Both the position numbers and the translations under genes were made by a program. From Allosphingosinicella deserti (GTDB lineage Bacteria; Pseudomonadota; Alphaproteobacteria; Sphingomonadales; Sphingomonadaceae): a stretch of DNA of 64,000 nucleotides. A model generated the notes under the pieces. The model was given only the letters and a program-made list of their open reading frames with translations. It was not told the origin of the DNA and did not search any database. Location: the NCBI RefSeq assembly GCF_003012735.1, contig NZ_PXYI01000002.1, positions 682,001-746,000 on the forward strand, read 5' to 3'. Positions 24,644-33,985 of the stretch are shown piece by piece. Within the stretch, counting starts at the first letter, position 1. Every line of letters starts with the position of its first letter.

Positions 24644-25903
24644 CTAACGTGCATGCCGGTGAATTGTGGCCGATGCTCTCAATGGACCCACCAGGAGAAC
24701 TCGATCCTCCTCATCTCGATTGTCGGTGACGATCATTCGATACGCTCGGCCGCGGTCGCTGACCCGGCAAAGGATGTGTCCGTCGCGACTGGCCAAGCGG
24801 GCGACCAGGCGGTGCATCGCGAGATCCGTCGCGGGGTGGATCGCGGTCGCGTAGACGTCGCGTGGTCCAGGATAGAGCCGCGCGTTCATCGCCCTTTCGA
24901 GCACGTCCATGCTCGGATGGGCGGCATGCCAGACCGAGCAGATCCAGTCGCGGGCGGCAAGCGCCCGAACGGTCGCGGCCGAGGATGCGTCGAACATGCC
25001 GTGGTGGGGTAGTGTCGCGACATGCACCGGACCGCTTGCCGTGGCTGCGGGGAGCAGGGCGTTCATCCATGGGCGCGTACCGGCGTCGGCCCAGTCGGTC
25101 AGGTCGCTGCCGGCGAAGTAGCGAAACGGGCCATATGTCAGCAGCAGCGCGGAGGCGCCTGCATTTTCGTTCGGAGCCTCGTCGGATCGAAGGGATCCGT
25201 AGTCGGGGAACAGCGCGCGTGCCTCGTCGCCGCGACCGGTCCAGACGGTGCCGCGCGAAGCCACTACACGCGCCGAGAACGTGTCGTGATCGGCCAACAG
25301 CTGGCCGGTGGCTCCCGCGCGCAGTCGCGCGATGCGGCCGCCCGCGGCCGCGAATGCGCGCGCAAAGGCCACGTAATTTTCGGCCGAGGCAACATCTTCG
25401 AACCGCGAACGTCCGTAGTCCGGCCAGTCCGGATCGAGCAGCGTGCCGAGAGGGACATGCGCCGCAACGTCACCAATTCCCGTGGCGCGATAGCCTTCCG
25501 GCCTCTCGATCATCTGCCCATTCACGCCGCCGACGTGATCGGGGTGAAGATGGGTGGCCATGGTGGCGTGAAGTGAAGTGCCGCCGGTCTCGCGCAGGCG
25601 GCGGCCCACGTAGCGCCCGATCCAGTCGCCCGCCGGACGGCTGCCGTTGGGCCGTGCCGGGACCAAGGCCGGATCCGGCCTGGCGACGGCCCCCGCGTCG
25701 ATCAGCGCGACCGACCCGTTCGGGGCGACGACGACCGTGGCATCGCCGCGCCCGGTCGCGAGATGGTGAATGTCCAGCCAACCGGGCTGCCATGGCGGAA
25801 GCGTACCGCCGGCCCGGACCGCCTCGTCCTTGGCGGCGCGGCCGAGCAGTCCGGTCGCTGCAGCTCCGGCGGCCTGACCAAGAAACGACCTGCGTCCGAT
25901 CAT
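24644..25903 (-). CDS. Exported metallo-beta-lactamase-fold hydrolase
   Basis: 419 aa with a Tat signal (RRSFLGQAAGAAATG). The metal-binding motif HLHPDHVGG and a second histidine in LPHHGMFD mark an MBL-fold hydrolase of the ComEC/Rec2-C-terminal or competence-type group rather than an antibiotic lactamase. The ATG lies one base after the stop of the TonB-dependent receptor, so it belongs to the fecI-fecR-receptor operon and may process the imported ligand in the periplasm. Confidence 0.82.
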   Translation of the reverse strand: MIGRRSFLGQAAGAAATGLLGRAAKDEAVRAGGTLPPWQPGWLDIHHLATGRGDATVVVAPNGSVALIDAGAVARPDPALVPARPNGSRPAGDWIGRYVGRRLRETGGTSLHATMATHLHPDHVGGVNGQMIERPEGYRATGIGDVAAHVPLGTLLDPDWPDYGRSRFEDVASAENYVAFARAFAAAGGRIARLRAGATGQLLADHDTFSARVVASRGTVWTGRGDEARALFPDYGSLRSDEAPNENAGASALLLTYGPFRYFAGSDLTDWADAGTRPWMNALLPAATASGPVHVATLPHHGMFDASSAATVRALAARDWICSVWHAAHPSMDVLERAMNARLYPGPRDVYATAIHPATDLAMHRLVARLASRDGHILCRVSDRGRAYRMIVTDNRDEEDRVLLVGPLRASATIHRHAR

Positions 25904-25904
25904 C

Positions 25905-28274
25905 TCAGAAACGCAGGGTCAGGCTGGCACCCGCGGTTCGCGGCGCCCCGAGATATTCCGCGCGGACCGTTTGCGTGGACGGGATCAGGACATAGTCGGT
26001 GTTGAACAGGTTGCGGACGAACGCAGCGACTTCAACGCCCTCGCCGAGGCCGACTCCGATCGTGCCGTTGACGATGTCGTAGCCGTTCACGACCAAGCCA
26101 GGGTCCGCAGCCGCACCCGTATTGTACGTCCCGGTGAAAGAATAAAGCAGGTTGCCGAACACGCGGGCGCGCCCGACCGGCACATCCACGTCGAGGGCGA
26201 GCGACACTTTATCATGGGGTGCGGAGCCGAGCCGATTGCCGGTGTAGACCGCGCCGCCGGGGATGACGAACTCGTCATAACGCGTGTCGAGCAGACCGTA
26301 ATTGGCGGAGAGGGTGACTTCCGGAACCGGGCTGATCGCCAGCTCTGCCTCGATCCCCTTGATCGTCGCGCGTCCGGCGTTGTTGATGTTGAGAATGCGG
26401 GTCTGGTTGTTGAAGAACAGCTCCTGCTTGTTGCGGTATTCCATCCGGAACGCCGTAGCGTTCAGGCGGACGTGCCGATCGAGCCACTCGCTCTTAAAGC
26501 CGGCTTCGAAATTGTCGACGGTCTCGGGTTCGAACGGAGTCGTGAGCGCGGTCAGCACAGCGGCCTCGGTATTGTACCCGCCCGCAGTATAGCCCTTCGA
26601 ATAGCTCGCGTAGAGCATGAGCTCGCGCTTCGGTGCGTAGCGGAGCACCGCACGTGGGGTGAAACGGCCCCAGTCCGCGGTGAGATCCGAAGCCTGGAAG
26701 TTGCCGCTCGGCACGATCCGATCGATGCGATCAAGGCTGGCCCGCTTGCGATCCCACGTATAGCGACCGCCGAGCGCCAGCGAGAGGCCCCGGGTGAGAT
26801 TGATGGTGCCGTCGGCGAAGATTGCCAGCGACCGGCCGTCGACCTGCTGGTCCGCCAACTGGTTGGTGACGAGCGCTCCGGTGCGCGCAGCGCGAGCGAT
26901 CGTACCCAGGGTGCGCTCGGCATGCTCGTCGAAGAAATAGGCGCCGATCAGAAAATTGCCGCGCGACCATGTTGGGGAGGCGAGGCGGACCTCTTGCGAA
27001 AAGGTGGTCACCCGATCGCGGTCGTCAGAAATCAGTTGGCTCGAGCTTGGAAGAAAGCGGAAATTGGCGCCGACGTTGGAGAAGATGTCGGTCGAGCGCG
27101 ACCGGCGCCAGGCGGTGATGCTGGTGACTTCGCCGATGGGCGTGTCGAGCAGGAGCCGTGCGGAAGCGCCGCCCTGCTTGCGCCGGAACGCCTGCCACAC
27201 ACCCACTTCGGCGGTACGGGAATTGCCATCGTCGCCAACCCCGATCGAAGACAGCGCACGGCCGCCGCTGCGATCCGAGGCATAGTCGCCGCCGAGCAGC
27301 AGTTCGGCGCCTTCGGCCAGCCGGAGCCGCAATTGCGCGCGACCCGCTTTGCTGTCCTGGTCGTCCAGTTCCTGGCCGGTCAGCCGGTCACGGCCCCAGC
27401 CGTCATGGCGGCGCAGCAGGCCGGCCACCCGGAAAGCGGCTCCGGCAGCGAGCGGCAGATCGGCCTGCACGTCCAGATCCCGGGTGTCATATTCGCCGTA
27501 CGAGGCGCGCAGGCGCGCTCTGGGCGTCTCGAAGTTCGGCCGGCCCGTGTCGATCACGATCGCCCCGCCGGTGACGTTGCGGCCGAACAGCGTGCCTTGG
27601 GGGCCGCGGAGCACCTGCACCGAATCGATGCCGAACAGCTCCAACGTCGCGGCGCTGTTGCGCGGGATGTAGACGTCGTCGACGAACACCCCGACGGGCT
27701 TGTCGACGCCAACCTGGTTGAACGTGTTGGTTGCGCCGCGGATCGCCAGGATCGGCCGCCCCGGGCTGAACGAGGACACCAGCAGGTTGGGCGTCACGCG
27801 AGACAGATCTTCCAACTGGTTGATCCGCTGCCGCTCGATCACGTCGCGCCCCAAAGCGGTGAGCGAGACCGGCACGTCTTGCCCTCGCTCGCGGCGGCGC
27901 TGTGCCGTGACGAGGATCTCCTCCTGCGCGCCCGGCTCGGCGCCGGACTCGGCGGCCACGGCGGCCACGGTCGCGGAGGGGCGCAGCACCACGGTCTTGC
28001 CGTCGTCGCGGGCAACTTCCATGCCGAGGGCGCCGGCGAGCCTGTCGATGCCTTGCCTCGTCGTCATCGTGCCCCGAATCTCGGGGATCGTTCGATCACG
28101 CATCCCGTCGGGTGCGATGATCTGGATGCCGGCCTGGCGTGCGAATTCGGGTATTCCGGTCGCCGCCGACTGGGAGGGAATTTGGAAGGACCGCGGTTGC
28201 GCTTGGGCCGCAGTCGCTGTTGAAATTCCTGCCACGATCAACGACGCCGTCGACAGATACCGCTCGATCTTCAT
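25905..28274 (-). CDS. TonB-dependent receptor with STN signalling domain
   Basis: 789 aa. Signal peptide (ending TAAQAQ), then a secretin/TonB short N-terminal (STN) domain at residues about 30-100, which talks to FecR. A TonB-box-like EEILVTAQRR at about 130 is followed by the plug domain (LEDLSRVTPNLLVSS, RGPQGTLFGRNVTGG) and a 22-strand barrel ending LGAPRTAGASLTLRF with the terminal Phe. The TonB box and STN domain together mean a transducing receptor that switches on its own FecI/FecR. The ligand (siderophore, glycan, other) is not evident. The ATG at 28274 heads the signal peptide. Confidence 0.92.
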   Translation of the reverse strand: MKIERYLSTASLIVAGISTATAAQAQPRSFQIPSQSAATGIPEFARQAGIQIIAPDGMRDRTIPEIRGTMTTRQGIDRLAGALGMEVARDDGKTVVLRPSATVAAVAAESGAEPGAQEEILVTAQRRRERGQDVPVSLTALGRDVIERQRINQLEDLSRVTPNLLVSSFSPGRPILAIRGATNTFNQVGVDKPVGVFVDDVYIPRNSAATLELFGIDSVQVLRGPQGTLFGRNVTGGAIVIDTGRPNFETPRARLRASYGEYDTRDLDVQADLPLAAGAAFRVAGLLRRHDGWGRDRLTGQELDDQDSKAGRAQLRLRLAEGAELLLGGDYASDRSGGRALSSIGVGDDGNSRTAEVGVWQAFRRKQGGASARLLLDTPIGEVTSITAWRRSRSTDIFSNVGANFRFLPSSSQLISDDRDRVTTFSQEVRLASPTWSRGNFLIGAYFFDEHAERTLGTIARAARTGALVTNQLADQQVDGRSLAIFADGTINLTRGLSLALGGRYTWDRKRASLDRIDRIVPSGNFQASDLTADWGRFTPRAVLRYAPKRELMLYASYSKGYTAGGYNTEAAVLTALTTPFEPETVDNFEAGFKSEWLDRHVRLNATAFRMEYRNKQELFFNNQTRILNINNAGRATIKGIEAELAISPVPEVTLSANYGLLDTRYDEFVIPGGAVYTGNRLGSAPHDKVSLALDVDVPVGRARVFGNLLYSFTGTYNTGAAADPGLVVNGYDIVNGTIGVGLGEGVEVAAFVRNLFNTDYVLIPSTQTVRAEYLGAPRTAGASLTLRF

Positions 28275-28359
28275 GTCTTGTCCCCGCTCTGCGCCGCACG
28301 GCGCCCTCCCTCTCCGGAGAATCGGCCGCGATCGATCCGCTAGTGCGACACGCAGAAAA

Positions 28360-29319
28360 TCAGCGGGTAAGGACGATTTGGTTGGGCGCGGACTCGGCGC
28401 GGATGCCGAGGCTGGCCGCCGCGGCCAGCGCAAAACCGCGTGGATCGCTGGCGGCGAACAGCCCGGTGACGCGGCGGCCGGCAACTTCGGGCGCAACGAC
28501 GATGCGCGTGCCGCCGTAACGCGCGAATGTGGAGACGGCGTCTCCCAGCGGCACGTCGGCGAAATCGAGCATGCCGCTGCGCCAACCCAGCGCGCGCTCC
28601 ACGCTCTGGGCATCGGGCGCGCGCCGCATCAGCTTGCCGGCCGCGAACGTCAACCGATCGGTCCCGCGCAATGTCGTGCCGGAGCCCCTGGTCGCTCGGC
28701 GGGTCACTTCCACCAAGCCCTCGCGCATCAGCACGTCGGCACCATCGCTGCCCAGGCGCTCGACGGAGAAGCTGGTGCCGAGCGCTCGGACGCTCAGTGC
28801 GCCGGCATCGACGGTGAAGGGACGGTCAGGATCTTTCGCGACGTCGAACAAGGCCCTGCCGGCCAGCAGGGCGATGACGCGCTCCCTGCCGCTGAATGCC
28901 ACAGCAAGGCGGCTCGCCGCGTCGAGCGTCACCACCGATCCATCGGCGAGCGGGATCGAGCGTATTTCCCCTGTGCCGGTCGCATGTTCGTGCAGCTGGT
29001 CGCGCGGCCACAGGCTCACCGCCGCCGCGCCGACGAACGAAGCGGCGATGGCTGCGCCGCCGGCGCCGAGCAGCCATCGGCGCGATGGATGCGGCGCAAG
29101 TCGCTCCACGTTGAGCGGGCCGAGCGCCCGGGCGCGATCGAAGGTGGCGAATACCGCTTCGGCGCGGATCAGCGCACCGACGTGCCGGCGGTCGGCGGCA
29201 AGCCATGCCTGCAGGGCGGCCTCTTCCTCTTCGCCGAGGCCGCGGCCTCGGCGCGCGACCCAGGCCGCCGCTGCCTCATCGATCGGGTTTGCCGCTTGAT
29301 CCACGAACGTCCAGTGCAT
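28360..29319 (-). CDS. FecR-like sigma-factor regulator
   Basis: 319 aa. An N-terminal cytoplasmic anti-sigma part (PIDEAAAAWVARRGRG, LQAWLAADRRHVGALIRAEA, the DUF4880-like opening) leads to one membrane helix at about 85-105 (SRRWLLGAGGAAIAASF) and the periplasmic FecR domain (RSIPLADGSVVTLDAASRLA, FTVDAGALSVRALGTSFSVE). The end (YGGTRIVVAPEVAGRRVTGL) is an STN-like module. I take the ATG at 29319; one at 29352 is possible. It overlaps the end of the sigma gene by over 40 nt. Confidence 0.9.
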   Translation of the reverse strand: MHWTFVDQAANPIDEAAAAWVARRGRGLGEEEEAALQAWLAADRRHVGALIRAEAVFATFDRARALGPLNVERLAPHPSRRWLLGAGGAAIAASFVGAAAVSLWPRDQLHEHATGTGEIRSIPLADGSVVTLDAASRLAVAFSGRERVIALLAGRALFDVAKDPDRPFTVDAGALSVRALGTSFSVERLGSDGADVLMREGLVEVTRRATRGSGTTLRGTDRLTFAAGKLMRRAPDAQSVERALGWRSGMLDFADVPLGDAVSTFARYGGTRIVVAPEVAGRRVTGLFAASDPRGFALAAAASLGIRAESAPNQIVLTR

Positions 29320-29875
29320 CTTGATCCTGAGTGCCAGATGCACGAGCCGCACGCTTTCCGCTACGCTCCAGCCGCTCCATCAAGGTGAGCAATGCCTTCG
29401 CGACGTGTTTCTCGAGGGTGCTTTCGCTGACTCTCATCCGCGCTGCCGCGTCGCGCTGGCTGAACCCGTCCAGCTTCAGCAGCTGGAATGCCTCGCGCTG
29501 GCGATCCGGCAGCTCCGCCATCAGCGCGGCAAGACGCTCGAGTTCCTGCCGGCCGCTCACCTGCTGTTCGGGGCCGGGCACGTCCGCCGCGGGATCGAAC
29601 TGGTCGAGCTCCGCGAGATAGTCGATCGGCACGATCCGACTGCGCCGGAACTGCGCGAGCAGGATCGATTGCGCGATCTGGAAAACATAGTTGCGCGGCT
29701 GGCGAATATGGTCGGTCGACGGCAGTTCGCCGGCGATCGCATAGGTCTCCTGGACGACGTCATCGACGTCCAACCCGGACCCCACGACGCGGGATCTCAA
29801 CCAGGCGCGCAGAGCGGGCTCGAGCGGGAGCATCCAGCGGGCGATCCAGGCCGTGCGTTGAACACCGGGCAGCAT
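29276..29875 (-). CDS. FecI-like ECF sigma factor
   Basis: 199 aa. Region 2 is seen in VDDVVQETYAIAGEL and PRNYVFQIAQSILLAQFRRS, and region 4 in MAELPDRQREAFQLLKLDG, SQRDAAARMRVSESTLEKHV. The latter is the FecI-style recognition helix. It should transcribe the receptor operon when the receptor and FecR signal ligand binding. It is the first gene of the set fecI-fecR-receptor-MBL. Confidence 0.9.
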   Translation of the reverse strand: MLPGVQRTAWIARWMLPLEPALRAWLRSRVVGSGLDVDDVVQETYAIAGELPSTDHIRQPRNYVFQIAQSILLAQFRRSRIVPIDYLAELDQFDPAADVPGPEQQVSGRQELERLAALMAELPDRQREAFQLLKLDGFSQRDAAARMRVSESTLEKHVAKALLTLMERLERSGKRAARASGTQDQDALDVRGSSGKPDR

Positions 29876-30283
29876 CGCGCCGGTCTAGCCGACCTGTGTG
29901 ACACTATCGCGCGCCGAGAGGCACCAAGGTCTCCTGTCGACTTCTCACGCGCAGCAACGGCGGCGCGCGCCGATCATCATGTCGTTCGCGGTCTCGCGTG
30001 AGCCCATCTCCCACGACTTCAGGACTCGCACCCCATTGCGCTTGCCGCGCCGGGATCAAGATCGCTTCGGCGCGCGCCGGCGAGGGTGCCCGTCCTCGCA
30101 CGTATCGAGCATCTCTGCGGCAGCAGATCACTCGAGAGCGAGTTACGTGCCCGCTTACCGGGTGCATCAAGCAGGATTTCTCGTCTCGGCCCGATGCAAC
30201 GGCATGTTGGTTCGTTTGGGAGATGGCGAGCCGTGGCCGCTCCGCTCCTGAATTTGCCAACCGAAGCAATGAACGGCGCGTCG
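29876..30283. other. Non-coding stretch upstream of the fecI-like gene
   Basis: About 400 nt that should hold the promoter of the fecI-like gene. Open frames on both strands here are Arg/Ser-rich and overlap each other, so I call none of them. No hairpin or repeat stands out. Confidence 0.5.
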
Positions 30284-30646
30284 TCACCGCGCGATGAATG
30301 CGGCCCCGTCGTTGAAGCCGGGTCCCATCAGTGCGACCTCGTAGCGCGTACCTGGACGAAGCTGGGCAGTTGGTGGGTCACCTTCAAAGCCTTGCGGAGC
30401 GACACCAAAGTCGAGACTGGCGACGCACACCTCGGGGTCCCTTCGCTCCAGATGCCAGATCGGAACTTTCCGATCTGCCGTCGTCTGTGGGCCATATACA
30501 TTGACCGTGCGGATGCAGGTCCGGAAACGTTCGGCAACCGGAGTCACGATGAAGCGTGCCTTGCCGGCATCCTGCTCCACCGTCACGTGAATGCCTTCCT
30601 GGCAGGCAGCCACGAGTGACAGCCAGGCCAATATTGCAAGGCGCAT
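30284..30646 (-). CDS. Small lipoprotein, unknown function
   Basis: 120 aa. The ATG at 30646 begins a type-II signal peptide (MRLAILAWLSLVAAC) with the lipobox Cys at residue 15. The mature part is beta-rich (TVEQDAGKARFIVTPVAERF, CIRTVNVYG). It lies 13 nt after the HExxH gene and is presumably made with it. Confidence 0.65.
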   Translation of the reverse strand: MRLAILAWLSLVAACQEGIHVTVEQDAGKARFIVTPVAERFRTCIRTVNVYGPQTTADRKVPIWHLERRDPEVCVASLDFGVAPQGFEGDPPTAQLRPGTRYEVALMGPGFNDGAAFIAR

Positions 30647-30659
30647 ACGTGGTGCCCGA

Positions 30660-31103
30660 TCAGAAGCCATAAACGCCGCTGCCACGGAGCCTAGGTGCCA
30701 GCGCCTTCATTCCTTTAGCATCGCCGAAAAACTTGAACCCGCCATAAACGCCGACCATGTCCGCCTGCCTTTCGATCGTCTCCTGCGCGAAGGTCCTGCT
30801 GCGGGATTCATAGTCATAGAGCCTGTCGGGATCGAAGCCATGCTGGCTCATCTCGTAACCGTAGCGCGTCAGGAACCGGTCAAATCCCATACGGCGATAC
30901 TGCATGACGTGAAAGAACTCGTGGAGGAGAAGCGCGACGTAGTACTGGCTGGTGCTGAAGTCCGGTGGATAGGAAGTGGAGCAGCCAGGTTTGGTAACCT
31001 TGTGGTGGAGGGCCGTCCAAAGATTCTGCTCTACACCGCTTCCCTTCTCGGACATCCGTTTTCCGAATAGACGGGGCCTCGGCCAGCCACCAAAGTCGAT
31101 CAC
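30660..31103 (-). CDS. HExxH-motif protein, metallopeptidase-like, possibly N-truncated
   Basis: 147 aa from a GTG. It contains LLHEFFHVMQYRRMG, an HExxH zinc motif in a helix, followed by FAQETIERQADMVGVYGGFK with a Glu that could be the third ligand. The layout recalls small proteins annotated in sphingomonads as vgr-related or DUF4157-like, which usually have 40-60 more N-terminal residues with a start such as LTPGEIALARSVFG. Those residues are not found upstream in any frame, so the gene may be shortened. A peptidase activity is unproven. Confidence 0.55.
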   Translation of the reverse strand: MIDFGGWPRPRLFGKRMSEKGSGVEQNLWTALHHKVTKPGCSTSYPPDFSTSQYYVALLLHEFFHVMQYRRMGFDRFLTRYGYEMSQHGFDPDRLYDYESRSRTFAQETIERQADMVGVYGGFKFFGDAKGMKALAPRLRGSGVYGF

Positions 31104-31310
31104 GGGACATCAACTCAGAGGTCACGCATCGAATTCGCGTCGCCGATCGTGAAGGCTGCCGCAAATGGCCACACCTCGCGTACTGATAAGCGCAGGTTTG
31201 CCGAAGGCGTGGTCGTGACGGGAGACCAATCCGCAACCCTCTAAAGATGAGTTTTGTCTCCTTGGGACTCCAGGATTGTTTCCGATCTTCCCCGATCGGG
31301 CAGGGAAGGG

Positions 31311-33617
31311 CTAACCTGAAACGGTAGTCTGTTCCGGAGCGACAAGCTGATGGATGCCTGCTGCGAGGGTCTCCAGCTTGTACGGTTTGCGCAGGATGGG
31401 AAACTCGCGCTGGTCCTTCGGGATGAATTGCTTGCTGCTGTACCCGCTGGCGAGGAGCACCGGCAGACCTCTACGTGTTTCCCGTATCCTTTGAGCGAGA
31501 TCCAGCCCGCTCATGCCCGGCATGACGATGTCGGAGAACACAAGGTCGACATCGGTCTCCTCCAATCGGGAAAGGGCTTCGCTGCCGTTGGCAGCTTCCA
31601 CTACGTTGCAGCCGAGATCGTCGAGCAATTGGTGAGCGAAGTAGCGTACGTGATCGCTGTCCTCGACCAAGAGCACCCTCAGGCCCTGCGGCAGAGCGGT
31701 GTGCTCACCCACGGACTCCTTCCTCGGAGCCGCCTTGCTCGTTCGGGGAAGCCAGATCTCGACGGTCGTGCCGTGGCCGACTTCGGACTGGATCTTGGCG
31801 GATCCGCCGGACTGAACAGCATATCCGTGGATCTGGGAAAGGCCCAGACCAGTACCCTTGCCGGTAGGTTTCGTGGTGAAGAAGGGTTCGAATACGCGCT
31901 GAAGCTGCTCGGGGGAAATGCCTTCGCCAGTGTCGCTGATCGAAAGGGTAACTCCCTCCCCATTCGGGCCAGAGACATTCCGCGTCGAGACCGTGATACG
32001 CCCGCCGTTCGGCATCGCGTCTCGGGCGTTGACGACGGCGTTCAGCAACGCCGCTTCGAGGCCGGCGGGATCGATCTCGACGTGCCACAGTGCAGGTGCA
32101 AGATCGAGCTGGAGATCGTAGAGGCTGCCGAGTGTCCGCTGGAGCATCTCGCCGAGCGCATCCAGGCGAACGCTTAGGTCGATCACCTCAGGCTCGAGCG
32201 GCTGACGCCGGGCGAACGTCAGCAGCTGAGATGTCAGGCTTGTTGCGCGCTCGGCGGTCTCCAGCATGACGTGCAGGTACCGGTTGCGCTTCTCGAGCGG
32301 CAAATCCGGCTGCCTCAACAGGAAATCCGCGGATCCACGCATGACCGTCATAAGGTTGTTGAAGTCGTGAGCGATGCCACCGGCGAGCTCACCCAGGGCT
32401 TGCAGCTTCTGTGACTGTAGGAGCGCTTCCTGGGTTACGCGGAGCTCCTGCTCCGAACGCTTCTTCTCGCTTACGTCACGCGTGATCTTGGCAAAGCCGA
32501 CATGCTCGCCGTCTTCATTGTAGATGGGATCAATCAGGACGTGCGCCCAGAAAAGGGAGCCGTCCTTGCGCACCCGCTGAGCCTCGGCTTCGAACTTGCC
32601 GTCGCGCAGCGCCGCTTCGAGGGCGGCCGCCGGCGCACCCCGAGCACGATCTTCCTCGGTGTAGAAGCGAGAGAAATGCTTTCCGAGCACCTCCTCCTCC
32701 TCATAGCCCTTGATCGCTCGTGCGCCGGAGTTCCAGCTGGTAATGCGGCCTGCAGTGTCGAGCATGTATATGGCGTAATCGCGTACGCCTTGCACCAGCA
32801 GCCGGAACTGGAGCGCGCTCGCAAAGGTGGACTCTTCCAGGCGCCGTTTCTCGGTTATGTCCCGCGTGATCTTAGCGAAACCGACCAGTGCCCCTTCTTC
32901 GTCGTGAATGGCATCCACCACGACATGCGCCAGGAACCTGGTTCCGTCCTTGCGAAGCCGCCAGCCTTCCATCTCGAACCGCTTTTGCTCGGCAGCGGTC
33001 TTCAGGATCCGTGACGGGAGCCCGTCGCGACGGTCTTCGGGAACAAAGAACTTTGAGAAATGCTCGCCCATGATCTCGTCGGCCTCGTAGCCCTTGAAGC
33101 GCCGGGCGCCGGCGTTCCAGGTGGTGATCAGCCCGTGCGGGTCCAGCATGTAGATCGCGTAATCTTCGACTGAACCCACTAGCAACTGAAAGCGTCGCTC
33201 GCTCTCGTGCAGCGCGCGCTCCCGTTCCTTCCGCTCACTGATGTCACGGGTAATCTTCGCGTAACCGATGAGCGTGCCATCTTCAGCGCGGATTGGGTCA
33301 AGGATCGCGTGTGCCCAGAAGCGAGTGCCGTCCTTCCGAACGCGCCAGCCCTCCGCCTCGAACCGACCTTCCCTGGCTGCGATCCGAAGGGCACGGGCGG
33401 GCAGCTCTGCCTCCTGATCCTCGCGCGTGAAGAACCGCGAGAAATGTTCTCCGGTGACCTCGTCAGCGGTGTACCCCTTGAAGCGCTCGGCTCCCGGGTT
33501 CCAAGTGACGATCCGCCCTTCCGCGTCAAGCATGTAGATGGCGTAGTCCGTCACCGACTGCACCAGCAGCTCGAATTTGCGGTCGGTGAGATGCTCCTCG
33601 AAAGTCGATGTCGCCAT
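31311..33617 (-). CDS. Hybrid histidine kinase with three near-identical PAS domains
   Basis: 768 aa, soluble. Three PAS/PAC units of about 130 residues each (DYAIYMLDAEGRIVTWNPGA, DYAIYMLDPHGLITTWNAGA, DYAIYMLDTAGRITSWNSGA) are followed by a HisKA domain with the phospho-His in ELAGGIAHDFNNLM (about 410), an HATPase domain (DTGEGISPEQLQRVFEPFFT, GKGTGLGLSQIHGY) and a C-terminal receiver with Asp in DLVFSDIVMPGMSGL. The three PAS units look like recent internal duplications. It should sense a small molecule, light or redox. It is 370 nt downstream of the hybrid kinase gene of the five-gene operon, same strand. Confidence 0.93.
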   Translation of the reverse strand: MATSTFEEHLTDRKFELLVQSVTDYAIYMLDAEGRIVTWNPGAERFKGYTADEVTGEHFSRFFTREDQEAELPARALRIAAREGRFEAEGWRVRKDGTRFWAHAILDPIRAEDGTLIGYAKITRDISERKERERALHESERRFQLLVGSVEDYAIYMLDPHGLITTWNAGARRFKGYEADEIMGEHFSKFFVPEDRRDGLPSRILKTAAEQKRFEMEGWRLRKDGTRFLAHVVVDAIHDEEGALVGFAKITRDITEKRRLEESTFASALQFRLLVQGVRDYAIYMLDTAGRITSWNSGARAIKGYEEEEVLGKHFSRFYTEEDRARGAPAAALEAALRDGKFEAEAQRVRKDGSLFWAHVLIDPIYNEDGEHVGFAKITRDVSEKKRSEQELRVTQEALLQSQKLQALGELAGGIAHDFNNLMTVMRGSADFLLRQPDLPLEKRNRYLHVMLETAERATSLTSQLLTFARRQPLEPEVIDLSVRLDALGEMLQRTLGSLYDLQLDLAPALWHVEIDPAGLEAALLNAVVNARDAMPNGGRITVSTRNVSGPNGEGVTLSISDTGEGISPEQLQRVFEPFFTTKPTGKGTGLGLSQIHGYAVQSGGSAKIQSEVGHGTTVEIWLPRTSKAAPRKESVGEHTALPQGLRVLLVEDSDHVRYFAHQLLDDLGCNVVEAANGSEALSRLEETDVDLVFSDIVMPGMSGLDLAQRIRETRRGLPVLLASGYSSKQFIPKDQREFPILRKPYKLETLAAGIHQLVAPEQTTVSG

Positions 33618-33985
33618 TGAGGGTCCTCATGCTTACCTGCTGCACCCGCCTTGGCGGGTCTCGCAGTAGTGAGCAAGGTACAAAGGCGGTAATACGGGGA
33701 CAGGTTTCCGCCTGATCTCAGCGAGCTTGAAGCCATAAAAGCGTCCGTGGGCTGGGCGGGCCATGCGCTACTTTTCAACACCGCAGACGGACGGCGGGTT
33801 CGCGACGGCGCCGGGCAGGAATTGCCGGATCATGAAGCCGCTCAGCGATATGCCGTCATCATCGCGCGGAGATCCTCTAGGACGATCCGCTCATGATCTG
33901 GAGAGGAAATGAATTCCGCGTCGAGGTCACCGACGGGTACCGGGGCTCGGTGAGTGCCCTGTCGATGCAAAGCTCGCTCCCGCGT
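33618..33985. other. Non-coding stretch between two hybrid-kinase genes
   Basis: 368 nt without a gene. Likely holds the promoter of the triple-PAS kinase and the end of the upstream operon. No clear terminator with a T tract was found. Confidence 0.5.

Noticed and set aside
24313..24654. Possible 113-aa minus-strand gene between SUFU and MBL genes
   Set aside because: Only a short middle part looks like protein; no ribosome site and no family. Kept as a note under the SUFU finding.
29904..30287. 127-codon minus-strand frame before the fecI-like gene
   Set aside because: Arg/Ser-rich, overlapped by equally open frames on the other strand, no start signal.
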